Source: Patiria miniata (Eukaryota; Echinodermata; Asteroidea; Valvatida; Asterinidae). Taken from it: 64,000 bases of DNA. Where the stretch lies: positions 22,185,334 through 22,249,333 of the forward strand of contig NW_024037074.1 of the NCBI RefSeq assembly GCF_015706575.1, read 5' to 3'. This document shows positions 43,290-55,622 of the stretch, in pieces; the stretch's first letter is position 1, and every line of letters starts with the position of its first letter. Below the pieces are notes generated by a model. That model had not been told where the DNA came from. It worked only from the letters and a program-made list of their open reading frames with translations, and did no database searches. The position numbers were made by a program, and so were the translations under genes.

Positions 43290-43680
43290 AGCACGGTCGT
43301 GTGGTGAAGAATTCGCTAAACAGTAGGCCGAGAAATCGCGGTTGATTGAAAGAGATTGATCAGTTTCAGAGACGGCTAGCGTGGCCAGTCTTTGAAGTGT
43401 ACGAACGTGGATCGGGATGGCTTTTTTGCGACTCCAGACGCGAGACGGCCGATTAACTACGACTCAAGTCGGCCGGTCCCGGACAGCGTTTGGAGGGTTT
43501 GCTTTCGTGCTCTTGGTAGACGTGTTGAGGCCCCACACCGGAAGTGGGTCAGTTTGCTTAGCTTTTCTCCTGTTTTCATATCTTGCCTGGCGGTGGTTGT
43601 GTTCAGTTACATCGGACGTCGGAGGAGGTCATGTCGCTATCTTGTAAAATACTTCAACTAACCGAGTGACACAATCAAAA
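43290..43680. other. GC-richer unique block, function unknown
   Basis: About 390 bp of non-repetitive, GC-elevated sequence with many CpG dinucleotides. Two overlapping plus-strand frames cover it (43392-43661, 89 codons; 43417-43647, 76 codons); neither has a recognisable domain and they use different phases. Could be a small CpG island, an enhancer or a buried element end. Confidence 0.3.
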
Positions 43681-43887
43681 TGTAATTCAATCCATCTTGA
43701 TTGGCATGATGTGCGTGTTGCTTGCCCTCGGGATGTCTTGGTTAGAGCACGGTTAAAGCTGAATTGAAAGAATTGAAAGAACACACGTAGATTTCAACCA
43801 GTATGTCAATAACCTGTTTGGCAAACGGTATACGTATGTCTGATTCTCTTCCAGATAACCAGAAACGTATTGTCAATATGCCTACAC

Positions 43888-44063
43888 AGGCGCGGATCCA
43901 GAGAGGGGGGATCGAAACCCACCTGCTCTAACAGCAAAAAATACATTAAAACAATTATAGTAATAATAATTACCTATATGTCTGCTTGTCCGCAACAATC
44001 GAACATAAAAAAATCTGACGGGCCTACCCCCCCCCCTGCAAAAATTCCTGGATCCGCCCCTGC
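43888..44063. mobile_element. About 176-bp element with GGATCCAG/CTGGATCC ends
   Basis: Begins CAGGCGCGGATCCAG and ends CCTGGATCCGCCCCTG, an inverted repeat with a few mismatches. AT-rich interior with a poly-C run near the right end. An unpaired end of the same type is visible at 28770-28789. Its end AGATCCGCCCCT-like bases suggest a relation to the family at 2949, but the interiors differ. Confidence 0.7.
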
Positions 44064-44489
44064 TACAGGGGGACCCTCCTGAGTTTTGGGACCCTATATC
44101 ACAATTCCAAGGTTCGACCATGAGACAGCCCGGACGTGGGCTGAAAAAAAAACCCAATAGTACTTTTTGGTAATTAACCAGCTATAAAATGCTGACGGAA
44201 TGTTTTGTGTATTCTGCGTTCATCTTTCTGTTCCTTTCTGTTTGCCCACTTTACGTTAAAACGTGTGCACGTCGGCTTTGGATATATACAAAGCGCTCGA
44301 AAAATCAAAGCAAAAACAATCATTGTAACGGAGAGAAATAAACAAACTGATCAAGACCAGGGGTGTACATTACCCAGGGGATTTAGAAAACGAGGGCGTT
44401 GAGGGGTTTTCACAAGCTGAATTGACGAGAAGTCTCGTCGGAAATGACGAGGGATTCGAAGATACATAACTCTAAAATATACCTGGGCA

Positions 44490-44635
44490 GAGTTGATCCA
44501 AAATCCGGGTTCTATTCCCCAAGGTTTTCGGGTCAAAATGACCCGGAAAATATTCCAAAGCAAGTGTCATTTTGACCAGGACAAGGTTCATTTTGGACCC
44601 GGCTCGATCTGAACAGGGATTTTTTTTTAGACTGT
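44490..44635. mobile_element. Decayed GGGTCAAAATGACCC-type element
   Basis: Contains CGGGTCAAAATGACCCGG (44530-44547) and TCATTTTGACC, and ends TTTTTAGACTGTAC, like the better copy at 54900-55183. Ends are eroded. Confidence 0.5.
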
Positions 44636-45540
44636 ACAATTCCCTGTCTTCAGTTTAACATCTTCATGTAATTAAACTTTTGAATCGTATATTCCTCTCA
44701 CAGTCTGAATTATGTATCTGTACTTTGTTGTTGCACAATTTGAATATCACTCACAATATGTTACACAATCAGGTAATACTAAGCTACTTAATGAATGTTA
44801 ATTAATTGTGAATTTACCCCCTCACTTTCACTGTCTTTATTTTAATTGATTCATTTTTTTATTTCTGATTTTGATTAAATGGTTCATATATTTCCCTCTT
44901 TTATGTTTTACATCTATATAATATACTTTGAATCTCAAATCGTTTCACAGTCTCACATTTGTATCTGCACTTTGTTATTACTGCATAATTTGAACTATTA
45001 CTTTGATATGTTAGCAAACCTGATGTATTAATTTGGTTGAGTTCTTTTTAGCGATATTGTGCGCCTCCGGTCACCAAAAACACGAGGCCTTTTTTCGAAG
45101 CGCGTACACTGTATTTCTAATCGCAAGTTCTTTGCAATATTTACTTTCTTTTTGACGCTCAACAACAAAAATAATAGAATAAATGTGCGAATTACGATGA
45201 GCTTAAAAACGAGGCTTGAGTTCGAAATGCGTTTGTGTTTTTGAGGTACTGTTGGTATAATTCAGAGTCAACAGGATGGTGACTCGCAATTAAAAAAAAA
45301 GGCATGTTTTAGATCAAAGCTACGTAGACCATTGTATCGTGAACAACTCGGATTGTTAAAGAGTTTTGAAGGCACGTGCTTTTTACAGTTTTGCACATTA
45401 TTCATTATTGCATTACCTTCATAGTTACAGTGCTTTACGAAAACGTAATTATAGGGTCTACCAAGCCGATTGTGTTTCACTTCGGTATGAACAATCCGCC
45501 AAATGTGTGCATAATGATACAAGGTATCGAAGAAACGTCC
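44636..45540. other. AT-rich spacer, nothing recognised
   Basis: A loose direct repeat of about 240 bp is suggested by two occurrences of TCTGYACTTTGTTRTT (44719 and 44968) with matching flanks. No coding exon recognised; the 99-codon minus-strand frame at 45268-45567 has no signature. Confidence 0.4.
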
Positions 45541-45804
45541 TCGTTTTGAGTTGCAGGCGATGTACAATCCGAAAGCTATAGGAGTATATTAATGTGCACC
45601 CTTTTATGTACAAATCATGTTAACGCCTTTTCGACTGTATATGGAAAGTGGAAGAGTGTAAATCCGAAAAAAAGTTCTCGTTTTGAGTTGCAGGCGATGT
45701 ACACAATCCGAAAGCTTAGGAGTAAAATAATGTGCCCCGTTTTATGAACAAATCATATTTACGCCTTTTCGACTGTGTATGGAAAGTTGAAGAGTGTAAA
45801 TCCG
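45541..45804. repeat. 137-bp tandem duplication
   Basis: Two adjacent units start at 45541 and 45678, sharing TCGTTTTGAGTTGCAGGCGA, ATCCGAAAGCT, ACGCCTTTTCGACTGT and GAAGAGTGTAAATCCG. Moderately diverged. The following 45840-45900 resembles 33140-33190 (GTGCACATGCGCA and TCGAACTGGC). Confidence 0.88.
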
Positions 45805-46072
45805 GTAACATTTTGTATCTGAAATGTTTATCCCGAAGTAAAAATCGTAAGATCTGGGAAAGGTGTGCACATGCGCACTTGGAGTATCGAACTGGCATTA
45901 CACACCAAGTCTGGGTGGTTAAAGGTATTATACAACATTGACTTTTGCTGTAATTTTTAGAAATGGATGGATTTGGGGTTGGTATTTTATAGCAAATACT
46001 TGTATGGTTACACTGGACTGTTTAAAGTGTAGTGTTCGTGGATGCTGGAAAAACCAAGAAAAAATGTTCTCA

Positions 46073-46155
46073 TAGTCTGGTTCCCTGACCCTACTTCAGA
46101 CGAAACGGAGCAAATTATAGCCGTTAGGGAATTGTCAGGTCAGGAAACCAGACTA
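46073..46155. mobile_element. 83-bp TAGTCTGGTTCCCTGACC-family element
   Basis: Starts TAGTCTGGTTCCCTGACC and ends GGTCAGGAAACCAGACTA. Its reverse complement aligns along its length with 11950-12042, so it is the same element in opposite orientation. Confidence 0.8.
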
Positions 46156-48400
46156 GCTGGCTTGCACCCCTTCATGAATGTGTAACCGATGGCAAATATA
46201 ATATGGAATAACTACATGTGGTAAATTTGGGGCCGTTTTTTTTTTAAGTCACCTTTTTTCAACCGATGGATGGCCAAACGTCGTTGGAAATTGATACAAA
46301 AATGCCACTTTTCTTGAAAATTTCACAGGATGCTGGAGAAAGTTATTCACTTACAGTCAACTGAGATACTTTATAATAATGTGATAGTTCTGTTTTTTAA
46401 TGTTTGCAAATGTTGTACATTACCTGTATTTTGTACCACCTCGTGTATTTTGTAACGTGTCGTTGTTTGACAACCCAGGCCTCCCATTATGTATGTGACT
46501 TGTTAATCAGGGCTTCCGAGGTTCGCTCGTCCCCATGGCTCTATCCAAGGGTGCTGGTAACCTCTAATTTTTTTTGAGCTCCCTTGGACAAATTTTGTTT
46601 CCCCTTTTTTCCCGGGGGTTAACACGTTTCAACATTCGTTGAACGGATTTTGAACACGCGTGACTTGGAGTCGAAACTTCCGTGTGCGCATGACACGTGC
46701 GCACGGAGTTCATGTACATTGCGAATAGCAAATGACCTACCCACAATGCTTTGAGTGGTCGGCGTTTCCTTCGGAAGATTTTGTGAAAGGGTACTTGGTC
46801 ACTAGCTCCCTTGGATAAGGTTGTGAGGATTAACCACCGATCTCCAAAAAATATGGATAGTCCATTAGCTGTTACAAGTGAAGTCACCGTCCACCATACC
46901 ACTCCCATAACGGTACAATGGAATTATAAACAAATATATCCAAATAATTGCCAATTTTATTCAATGAATTCATTTTTGTTATTGTAAAATTAGTTTGTGA
47001 CCACTATGTTTCTAGTAAATTCGTTTTAGAAAAAAAATGTTTAAGATACTTTTATTTTTATTTTTCATTATAAATGTGCGAGGAGAGTGGTTTCCGTACC
47101 ATATTCGAATTGATAGATTTGACACCAGCGCGTGGCTTCAAATGTGTGTATTGTGCGCAAAGGCCAATGAGCTATCCAGATTTGTAAACATGGACATCAG
47201 CGGGATGAACAAACTTTGGAGGTAGCTGCAACTTGATCATTTTCTCGGCATTTATAACTTTTTATCGTGGTACAAATAGAAGGGCCAATAAATAACCAGT
47301 GCACAATGAACCCACTCGCGTTCGATCCGTGTTGATTATTCTTCCGAGTGTCAATGCGTCCATCAATGTTGTTGATGGAAGCATGTCTGACTGGTCTGTT
47401 TTATTGATTTGTTTGTTATTAAACTTCTGAATTGCTTGATTTAAGCTTTTGGTAGGGGATTATATTTGGTTATCTGCTGGAATTTCGTTAACAGTCTTCA
47501 CTGCCATTAAGGAATCAGTGAGCCGAGCTTGAGTCGTTTTTGGTTACGCGTGAGTTTAAGACATTCATGAATAAGTATTATTTAATTCTGTTCGGACTTT
47601 TGGCGGTACTGGCCAAAGAGAGCTCTACGCTAGGCTTTTAAAATTAAATTCACGATGAATCTTTTAAACGCCGACATAGGCAAAGGATCTCAGCTAAAAG
47701 TGGTTCGGTGTGTATACCCTGCTACTCAGTAGCATTGGTATAGCGCTAATTAAGAAGAGACAGTGCGGAGTAGGTTAGCCGCGCTGTAGCAAGGATCATG
47801 CGCATAATCCTACGCTCCCCTCCCCTCACTCTTTGTCGTCTGCAATCCTAATACCCTATCCCATTTCCATTTTAATGAAAGTCTCTATCCCCGGCCCGAT
47901 CCGGGTTTACCATCCGCACATGGGTTTGCCCACCGAGCCTCGGTTTGTTGCGGACAGGCTGCACTTTTTGCAACTCTTAATAATTGATTCCATGAGCCCA
48001 GACCTGCCGGTATTTGATGGTTCCATTCCGTACTATGCTTACTGGCAATCGTTTTCTGGATAGGGATATCTGAGCAGCAGGTGGTTGGGGTTTGGGGTAT
48101 CAGCTGCCCTTTGGCTCACGGACGTATATGAATACCCGGGAAGGGAAGGGCAGAGTACTCTGGAGTTTATGCTGAGGGATTAAGCGGGCGTTTTGTTCAG
48201 TTACTATATCGCTTGCTGAGGGGTTCCAAGTAGCCAGGCACTGACTATGAGCCACGATGGTAAATGCCACAACATCGCTGCACTTTCTGAACTAATGTGG
48301 CCCTTGTATGATGTTTTCAAACAATTTCCAAATGTCTTGAAAAAAAAAGAAGATCGCAGATATCTCGTTTGCTACTGCTATAAAATGCTGGTGACTGCTC
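46156..48400. other. Spacer, nothing recognised
   Basis: Moderately AT-rich. 46560-46910 holds a 114-codon minus-strand frame and 47833-48063 a 76-codon frame, neither with a domain I recognise. No homeobox on either strand. No clear repeat structure seen. Confidence 0.45.
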
Positions 48401-48550
48401 TATGTTCCGACACCCACATGTTCCGACAACCCGCATGTAAGATTGTGTTACTCCCGCGGTTAGGGTAAGGGTTAGGGATAGGAATATGTGCAGTCGGAAC
48501 ATAGAGGTGTCGGAACATAGGGGTGTCGGAACATAGGGGTGTCGAAACTT
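48401..48550. repeat. Small fold-back with CGGAACATAGGGGTGT tandem units
   Basis: Left part TATGTTCCGACACC (48401-48414) is inverted relative to the right part, where about three 16-bp units CGGAACATAGGGGTGT run from 48495 to 48542. Between them lies GGTTAGGGTAAGGGTTAGGG. Probably a miniature element. The overlapping minus-strand frame repeats YVPTPLCSDT-like peptides and is an artefact. Confidence 0.6.
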
Positions 48551-48889
48551 AGTGTTGCAACATAGATGTGTAACCAAAATGTTACATACTAATTGTCGGG
48601 ATTTTTTTCTCGATCAGATATCTTTTTGGCGCTGTTAGTTTGTTTCACCCAATACCGTAAAAGCTATTCATGATTTTCAATAGAAAATGGCGATTTATGT
48701 TCTGTCGGGTCCGCTACAACGGTGTCACTGCAGCAGATGTACAGCGAGTCTTTTTCTTCATTTATTAATTTTCTAAACACGTTTTTGAATACAAGCATTT
48801 AGGATTTCTATACTTACCACTTTCCAGAGTATTGCTTCAAGTTTAGTAAAAGAGCCTACAAACCATGCCACAACCTCACATTCAGGGTT

Positions 48890-49375
48890 GCCAGTGGTAA
48901 ATGTAACCACCTACCTTCCCACCTACCCATCTACTTACCAACCAACCAACCAACCCACCCACCAACCTCCTTATCATTTCACCTACATACTGACCCAAAA
49001 AAAACACACACCACAATTCCCACCTACCCAACGACTCACCCTACCAATAATCAACCAGCCTACTTTACCATCGACCCCACCCACAACCCCACCATTATAC
49101 TTATTCAACCACCTGCCTACCATCCGCCGTACCTTCAATCTCACCTACCTTACAGTTCCCATCCCACCTACCTAGCATCCCATTCACATATGGCATCCCA
49201 CCTAGCATCCCACCCACTTGCGAACCAACCTATACTTACAATTCCATTATCTACACCCACCTACCATGCAACCCTACCAACCTTCCATCCCACTTACCTA
49301 CTCTCCCACCTACCTAGACAATAACCTAAAAGCCCACCTCCTACCATCCATCTACATACAAACCCACTACGAATC
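48890..49375. repeat. Degenerate CCTACC/CCAACC repeat
   Basis: Nearly 490 bp of pyrimidine-rich (CCTACC, CCAACC, CCCACC) simple sequence on the plus strand, almost without G. Produces a Pro/Thr-rich open frame (48888-49175) that I do not consider coding. Confidence 0.9.
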
Positions 49376-50796
49376 AATCCACGGATCGCACTAGAGGCGT
49401 TGGTCCCCGTGCCAACACAGTTTGCACGACATTGTACCTTAGCAAAATTTAAGGGTGTTAACTTTTAACTGAAAAGTAAACCTTCATTTCGACTAAGTGC
49501 TCTTTTTCTCAAACAAAAACGCCATTAAGCGGAATACTGCGCATCCTAAAGCACATGTTAATAAAGTTCTTTTGGCGGATATTTCTACAAAGTTATAGCC
49601 TTCAATAAACCAATAATTAGTATGTCTTCATGCAGAGGGTTCATTTTACAATTAGCTGATTTCAGAATTATATCTATTGCAGGTGTAAAAATATATCATA
49701 AACTATAGTAGGTCTTTCCCTTGTCAAGCTACAACTCAGGCTTATGCCAACTACTATGCGCTAGTCGAAGCTCATACTGTGATTTCTGCCTTTGCCTTTG
49801 ACTAGGACTCAACTTGTCATGTGAAATTACTCGGGTTTTTTTCCTTTGACGGGTACCTCAGCGACAGGATTACAAAGATGAAGAAAAAAATCCCGAGGGC
49901 CAATATTGATCAACACCAATTGTCGAGAGCGACGGTGTGGGAATCGAGTTGATGCGCAAAGCAGATGTTGACGGCGCCACCATTCGGCCACGCTACAGTG
50001 CGTTTTCCCATCTCTCTCTAACTCCCCCTATAGTTGTAGTTTAAAAGAACTGTCTCAAGATTGTTTGAGTTCTTTACTCGACCATGCCTTTTCCGCAACA
50101 TCGCATACCCCTCCAATAGGTGGTCCTCTTTGCCTTCGATGAAGAGGGACCTACCATGGACACGATCATGTACAAATTCCACAGGAGGCCTTATTTTGGA
50201 CAAGTGGTTCCAAGGTTCATTCACTTTGGAACAATGCTTATGAGACCAGAGTGCCTCTTTAAGAAATTTGCGTCAGTTTTGTGATGCTGTATATATAAAA
50301 AGGATTGAAATCACATAGAAATCGTTACGCCAACCGATTGGACTGACGGACATACACCGATAGCTTGTCTGATCTCATTATTCGTGGAGATGAGTTGAAG
50401 TATTCCCGACCGTTTTTCCTAAAACGGTAAATTTTGACCGTCAGTTTGCACCTCGTTTTATTTATTTATTTATTTATTTATTTATTTTATACATTCTTTT
50501 GTGATAACCAACAGCGGTGGGTAACAACTTACAGGTATCAGAATAATACAACATTTAGAATTACATTAAAAACAAGATTAAAAATATGAAATATTAATAT
50601 AATAAAAAGCGAGAAATTGTGGATTTAATTTCCCTGTGTCTCGAATGTCTACGCCATCTGCTCTTTAACAACGATTCTTTAATTAAGCATCCGGTACTCA
50701 TTCGGTCAATCGATTAATCGGCCAAAGACTCAAATATACATTGTATTAATTCATTAAATGTCTATTATTTTTTTGCCGACAATTCCTGTCATATAT
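49376..50796. other. Spacer, nothing recognised
   Basis: No coding exon recognised; small opposing frames at 50018-50243 overlap. Contains a perfect (ATTT)n microsatellite at 50457-50489. Confidence 0.5.
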
Positions 50797-51019
50797 GGGC
50801 GTCGCGAGGTGGGGAGGGGGTGGGCACTTGCCCCCCCCCCCCCAGGAAAACGGGGGGGGGGGAAGGAAAAAGAGGTGCGAAGCCATATTGCTGTTAATTT
50901 GATGGGGGGCTAGGGCAAATGCTATGATAAATTGAGAATATAATGAAAAAGTTAAGGAATTTTGGGGAGAAATTTGCTTCCCCCCCCCCCCCCCCGACAG
51001 AAATCCTGGCGACGCCCAT
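50797..51019. mobile_element. About 220-bp element with GGGCGTCGCGAGG/CCTGGCGACGCCC ends and C/G tracts
   Basis: Ends ATGGGCGTCGCGAGG and TCCTGGCGACGCCCATG are inverted repeats with one or two mismatches. Each side carries a C- or G-homopolymer. The stretch at 25545-26040 has similar composition and may be a larger decayed relative. Non-coding. Confidence 0.6.
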
Positions 51020-51106
51020 GTTGTCATATAGTCACACACTAGTAGTTTGAGTTTAATAATCCTTCCCGGAAAAGAAATCCCGAGTTGAATTACGTAACGC
51101 ACCCCT

Positions 51107-51399
51107 TAGCGGATCTAGAGGGGGACTGCAACTCCAAACAACCACCCCCCCGCGCCATGTTCAGCCGCTAACTAATGTTACGATGCTAGTCCAATGGGAC
51201 AAAAATAATCAATGAAATGCTAAAGTTCCTAGACTTATTCTCAAATTGCCTTAGGATGCAGGAGAAGGCATCGTAGATTTCAAGATTTTCCGACCAGAAC
51301 CCCCAGCAGGGCGTGCCGAGCACGCCTTATACTCAACCCCCCCCCCACCCCCACTTATGTTAATCCCCTCCCTTTCCTGAAGGCTAGATCCGCCCCTGC
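51107..51399. mobile_element. Element of the TCTAGAGGGGG/AGATCCGCCCCT family, copy 2
   Basis: 293 bp, same order of internal motifs as copy 1 (CAGCCGCTAACTAATGTTA, GGATGCAGGAGAAGGCATCG), ending CTAGATCCGCCCCTG. Only 88 bp separates it from the element at 50797-51019. Confidence 0.7.
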
Positions 51400-54300
51400 C
51401 TTCCCCCAACAACCACCATGCTTCCTGCAGACGAAAGGCTACTGCACTCTTGGTATCAACGTGACTTTCTTTAAAAGTCGTTACTTGTACTTGTCCAAAC
51501 CTTGCGGCATTATAAACAAGGTCCTGTGTTCCCATAATAATAATGGTTGGAAAAGCAAGGACTCAGGAGTATGAATATCTGTCGGCCGTGCCCTGTTAGA
51601 AAATAACAATTTCAATGCATAAATCCCAGATTGGGGATAATGAAATAGTCACGGTCGGGCAGTCATGCGGAGCGGGGACTATTGAGCTGACACGCCGTGT
51701 CTGGCGTCCCTCAGTCGGCCGGTGTGACAGCCGCAAACCCTTCGACTCGCCGACTCTTGGCCAAATTGAAAGGGAAAAAAGGCTATCCCTTGCGGCCCTT
51801 TGGGGATTTTCGCACATGTAAAAAGTTGAATCTTGGAAACTCTGGCTCTAATTATTTCAATCGAGGTAAAGCGAAGTTCACGTGGGTCCGAAAAAGGTGT
51901 CTGCATGTCATTGATTAATATTTATGTTTCAAATGGCTAAAAGAGTAATTGCTGGAAAGTTTAAAACAAAAGTAAGGCAGGCTTATTTCCCACAATGGAC
52001 TGGAGCTGTGGAGACAAATCACGACAAAACGATTCTCGGTGAACAGACACGCCTATCCATTTCCACCGTGTCGGCGTGTCCAAACCAGCCACGTTTAACG
52101 AGATCACGGGGACGTGAAAACGTCGTTGAATGACTACATATTAAGGGAGTCACTTCTTCCATGAAGCTCAAGAGGTGCACTTTAAAGCATCATTACCAGC
52201 ACAAATTATCCCATCCACAGTAGGCAAAGCAAACGACACGATTCTCATCAAATGTATGAATGAATGGCGTGTATAGAGCTAGAGGAGCCCATGCGTAGAT
52301 ATGATCTGGAGACTACCGTTTTGATGTTAGTTAAATGAACCGTTAGGAAAACGATAAACCACTTCCAAACGATGTCATTTTGCGCCCGATTTCACAACAA
52401 AGGGCCCCCAATGAGCCTTGGCGAGGTTCTGGGACCACTTATTGTCAACACTGGCACGGCGTGTTTGCTTAAGTATCAGATTATTTAAAAATTAAATTAC
52501 TGGGAGGGGGATACGGCTAAGCTTGGTTGAACTGAGCAATCCACAAAATAACAATACCGTCCACATGTTTTAAGGATCCTGCAACTGCACTACTGTAAAT
52601 AGAGCTCAACCGTTAGTAATCAAAACAACGAAGAAAGAAAAATGAACAGACAAGTAAAAGACCTCTTCGAGAGAAAAAAGAGTCCCTTTCTTACAGTAAT
52701 GCTAAAACTAGAATTTATAATGTGCCGTTTTAGTATATAAAAACCATCCATTCAAATTAAATTGCCAGGCAATTCATTTCGTTTAAAAGGATTGTTTCCC
52801 CCACAATATCAAATGTCTCAAAATGTTCTGTCTGCATACCAAACTGTCCTATTTGGAATCCCACAACTTCTTTTGCTCTCGCTCGTCTTAAAAATAACCC
52901 TTTTTATTTTCGTCTAAGTTCAGTTTCAGTGGAAACAATATCCTATCAATGGTTAATGCTTTCCTAAAAGTATGCAGTAAATCATCGGCCATATTTATGT
53001 CTTAAATTCCTTGAAATGCCAATACTATATTTATTATTATGTTGTATTGCTATCCCCAGGCAGACGGCCGCCTGGTTTGAATTCACGGGCAGTGTATACC
53101 GACAGAGCCTGCCCTAATCAAAATTTTCAGATTCGAAACCTTCAGGAAAATGATTAGATAAAGCCCAAACAAACAAACGAACAAACAATACCGAAAGACA
53201 GAAAATCATATTTATAAAACCATGGGCGTCAATCGGTGGGGGACGGGGGAGACCTGTCCCCCCACACTTTTTAAAGTGGGGGGTACCATATCGTTTGTTT
53301 GTCCCCATATTCTATAGCTCAGAATAGCTGATTCAATGTCTCCAAAACTCCAAAATGATGTTTAAGTGATGATCGTTTGCTCAAACAAAAAATTGGTTAA
53401 AGTGGTAAGAAATTGCCTCAGATCGCACAACAGAGCATCTAGAATCCAAACATTTTCGGGACCTTTAAGCAGGCCCAGACCCCACGCCGGCTTCGCGCTC
53501 GCATTAGTTCTGATCAAGGTATGTCCCCCCACTGAAATGGTACAACCACTGTTCCGGGTAATATCTGTTAATACAGCAAGCCTTATTATTGATAGCAAAG
53601 CCCCTCTTCCGTATTCCTTTGGTACTGTCAATAAAAACCTTTTTTCTACTAACACCAGGCTGCTAAGGACGGGAGGATGCAAGCAACACGGTCTAGAACA
53701 GATTCCAAATCTCACCAGGGTCTTCGGTTTGAAAGGCACTCACCGAAACTCCCCAACTGAAAAATAAATGAGTTAACATTGGGCACTGAATACTCGAAAC
53801 CAGCCAAAAGTGGGAAATCACAAAGTTTCCCAAGATCATTGTCAAATGTAGAAGCGATAGGCCTATACGTCATGAAATAATTTGAGGCAGAATTTCAATA
53901 TCCGTAAAATGAAGTCCCCAAGCAACTAAAAATGACCCTTATAAAACGTATTTCTAGTGGGTCTTTCTGTACTATGATATCTGGAAAAGGTACAACTATG
54001 GAACATGGTACAACGTCCTTACGAAGTGACGGCCACGTGCATAATATTCGTGCATGGCAAGGCAGCGAGAACTCGCGTGACTGTAATTTGACGGTTCCAC
54101 GCCTTCGTGCTCACACAACCAACGCTGGAGACACATCGCTCCAACGACTCCAGACTGGTCTCCCAAGAGAGTATCAACGGCCGTTTCATGCGAGCACGTC
54201 AATGGTGTATCGGGCAGCACTTTCAATCACAAAACACGCCAGACCGAATGAAAATGTCTCATTGAACAGCCTCGGGGCAACGGTGCCCCGGACGCCGCTG

Positions 54301-54897
54301 TGTGGCCTCTCAGCGAAATTGAGCAGCAATGATGGGGAAAAATAAGCCAAATTACAGTAACACCTTTACCACGTGGCGCAGAAATGTCACTGAGATTGTG
54401 CATGTCAACGCATTCTTCTTAACGTATTGACCTATGTGCTAGTCAAGGAGTACTCCGGTATGAACACCTTCCAACAATGTCAGCCAATTAGCCTCGCCCG
54501 GCCTCCATTGAGTGATTTTCGTGTGACGTCATCACAGGTCGTAAGTGGGTTTTTAAGCGAAGTTTGGTATAAAACAAAAATTACCTTTTCAATTTTGATC
54601 AAGAGGGAAAATATCTCCATTTTGGATTAACTTCGCCTTTTTGTTTGTTAGACACATCACGAAGAATATTTGTGCTTAACCTATATAAATGTTCTTAATT
54701 TTGTTTAATTAGGCCTATTATCATGCGGGTGATAGTCCTTCATACCGAACTCTTTACAGGTTAAATGCTTTCTCGCGCATTGACAAGAAAATTCTAAGAC
54801 CAGTCGGTTATGATGGGCTATAATCCTTCAAAAAACTCTGGCGTTTTTATGTTTTCACTCCGCGTGGATTTGTCGATAGTGGCATGTTTTGCCTTAC
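51400..54897. other. Spacer, mostly unique sequence, no gene recognised
   Basis: Less repeat-rich than the rest. 51600-52100 and 53950-54340 are GC-elevated. Both contain open frames on more than one phase or strand (51615-51821, 51697-51918, 53366-53767, 53932-54345), with no domain, no start context and no splice structure I can support. No homeobox. A CAAA microsatellite lies near 53168. Confidence 0.45.
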
Positions 54898-54899
54898 TA

Positions 54900-55183
54900 C
54901 ACTCTAAACAGTCCTTGGTCAGATTAACCTGGAATCCGGGCTTTATTTGGCGTAATCCATTTCCGGGTCAAAAATGACACTTTTCCGGGTCAAAATGACA
55001 CATCTCTGGCCAAGGTTTCAGTGTCAAAATGACCCAGATCTGGGTCATTTTGACATTGAAACCTTGGCAAAAGTTATCACTCTCTGGGTCATTTTGACAC
55101 TGAAACCTTGGCAAAAGTTGTCATTTTGACCCGGAAAATGGAATCCGGATTCCGGGTCAATCTGACCGGAATCTTTTAGAGTG
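54900..55183. mobile_element. 284-bp TA-flanked element with CACTCTAAA ends and GGGTCATTTTGAC repeats
   Basis: Ends CACTCTAAA and TTTAGAGTG, flanked by TA on both sides (54898-54899 and 55184-55185), suggesting a Tc1/mariner-class parent. The interior has three copies of a segment with CCTTGGC, TTTCAGTGTCAAAATGACCC or its inverse, so it is a nested palindrome. Relatives at 44490-44635 and ending at 62959. Confidence 0.8.
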
Positions 55184-55622
55184 TAGATGACTGTTTCGCT
55201 GCCAAAAAAAGCCCCGACTAATGGGAGTGTCGCACCCCACCTCCCCCGCGCCCTGCTCCGCCGACAAACGTGCTTCAAAGTTCTCAGGCGGCTGCTGACA
55301 CTATGGGGTAGTGCGGGTCCAGAGTTGAGAGCAAGGGCTTGAAGTTGTGTTGACGGCCTTTGAATAAAAGTGGCAAAATCCTTAATTTGTTGACGTTGAA
55401 AATGCACAAAAGAATGCAGGAACTATCTGACGCCAGGTGGCATCCACAATGGATAATTTATGAATACCTGCGTGTATATATATCAACGCTTCCAATGCTA
55501 TTCCAAACGGTTCTTGCGGTTCTATTCAACTTATAAAGTATAGGGTTGTTATTTTGACCCGGGAAAAAATAGAACCAATTTTCTTTGCGTGAACAATCTG
55601 TTTTAGAGGTACACATCCATTC

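Noticed and set aside
43392..43661. 89-codon frame with a hydrophobic stretch (VFISCLAVVVFSYIG)
   Set aside because: A second frame of similar size overlaps it in another phase; no family recognised, so noted only as a GC-rich block.
48888..49175. Pro/Thr-rich 95-codon frame
   Set aside because: Lies entirely in degenerate CCTACC/CCAACC simple sequence.
53362..53767. 133-codon plus-strand and 125-codon minus-strand frames over the same bases
   Set aside because: Neither has a recognisable domain or splice context, and mutual overlap suggests chance.
53932..54345. 137-codon plus-strand frame
   Set aside because: No domain, no promoter or polyadenylation context, and composition typical of a chance frame in a GC-elevated patch.
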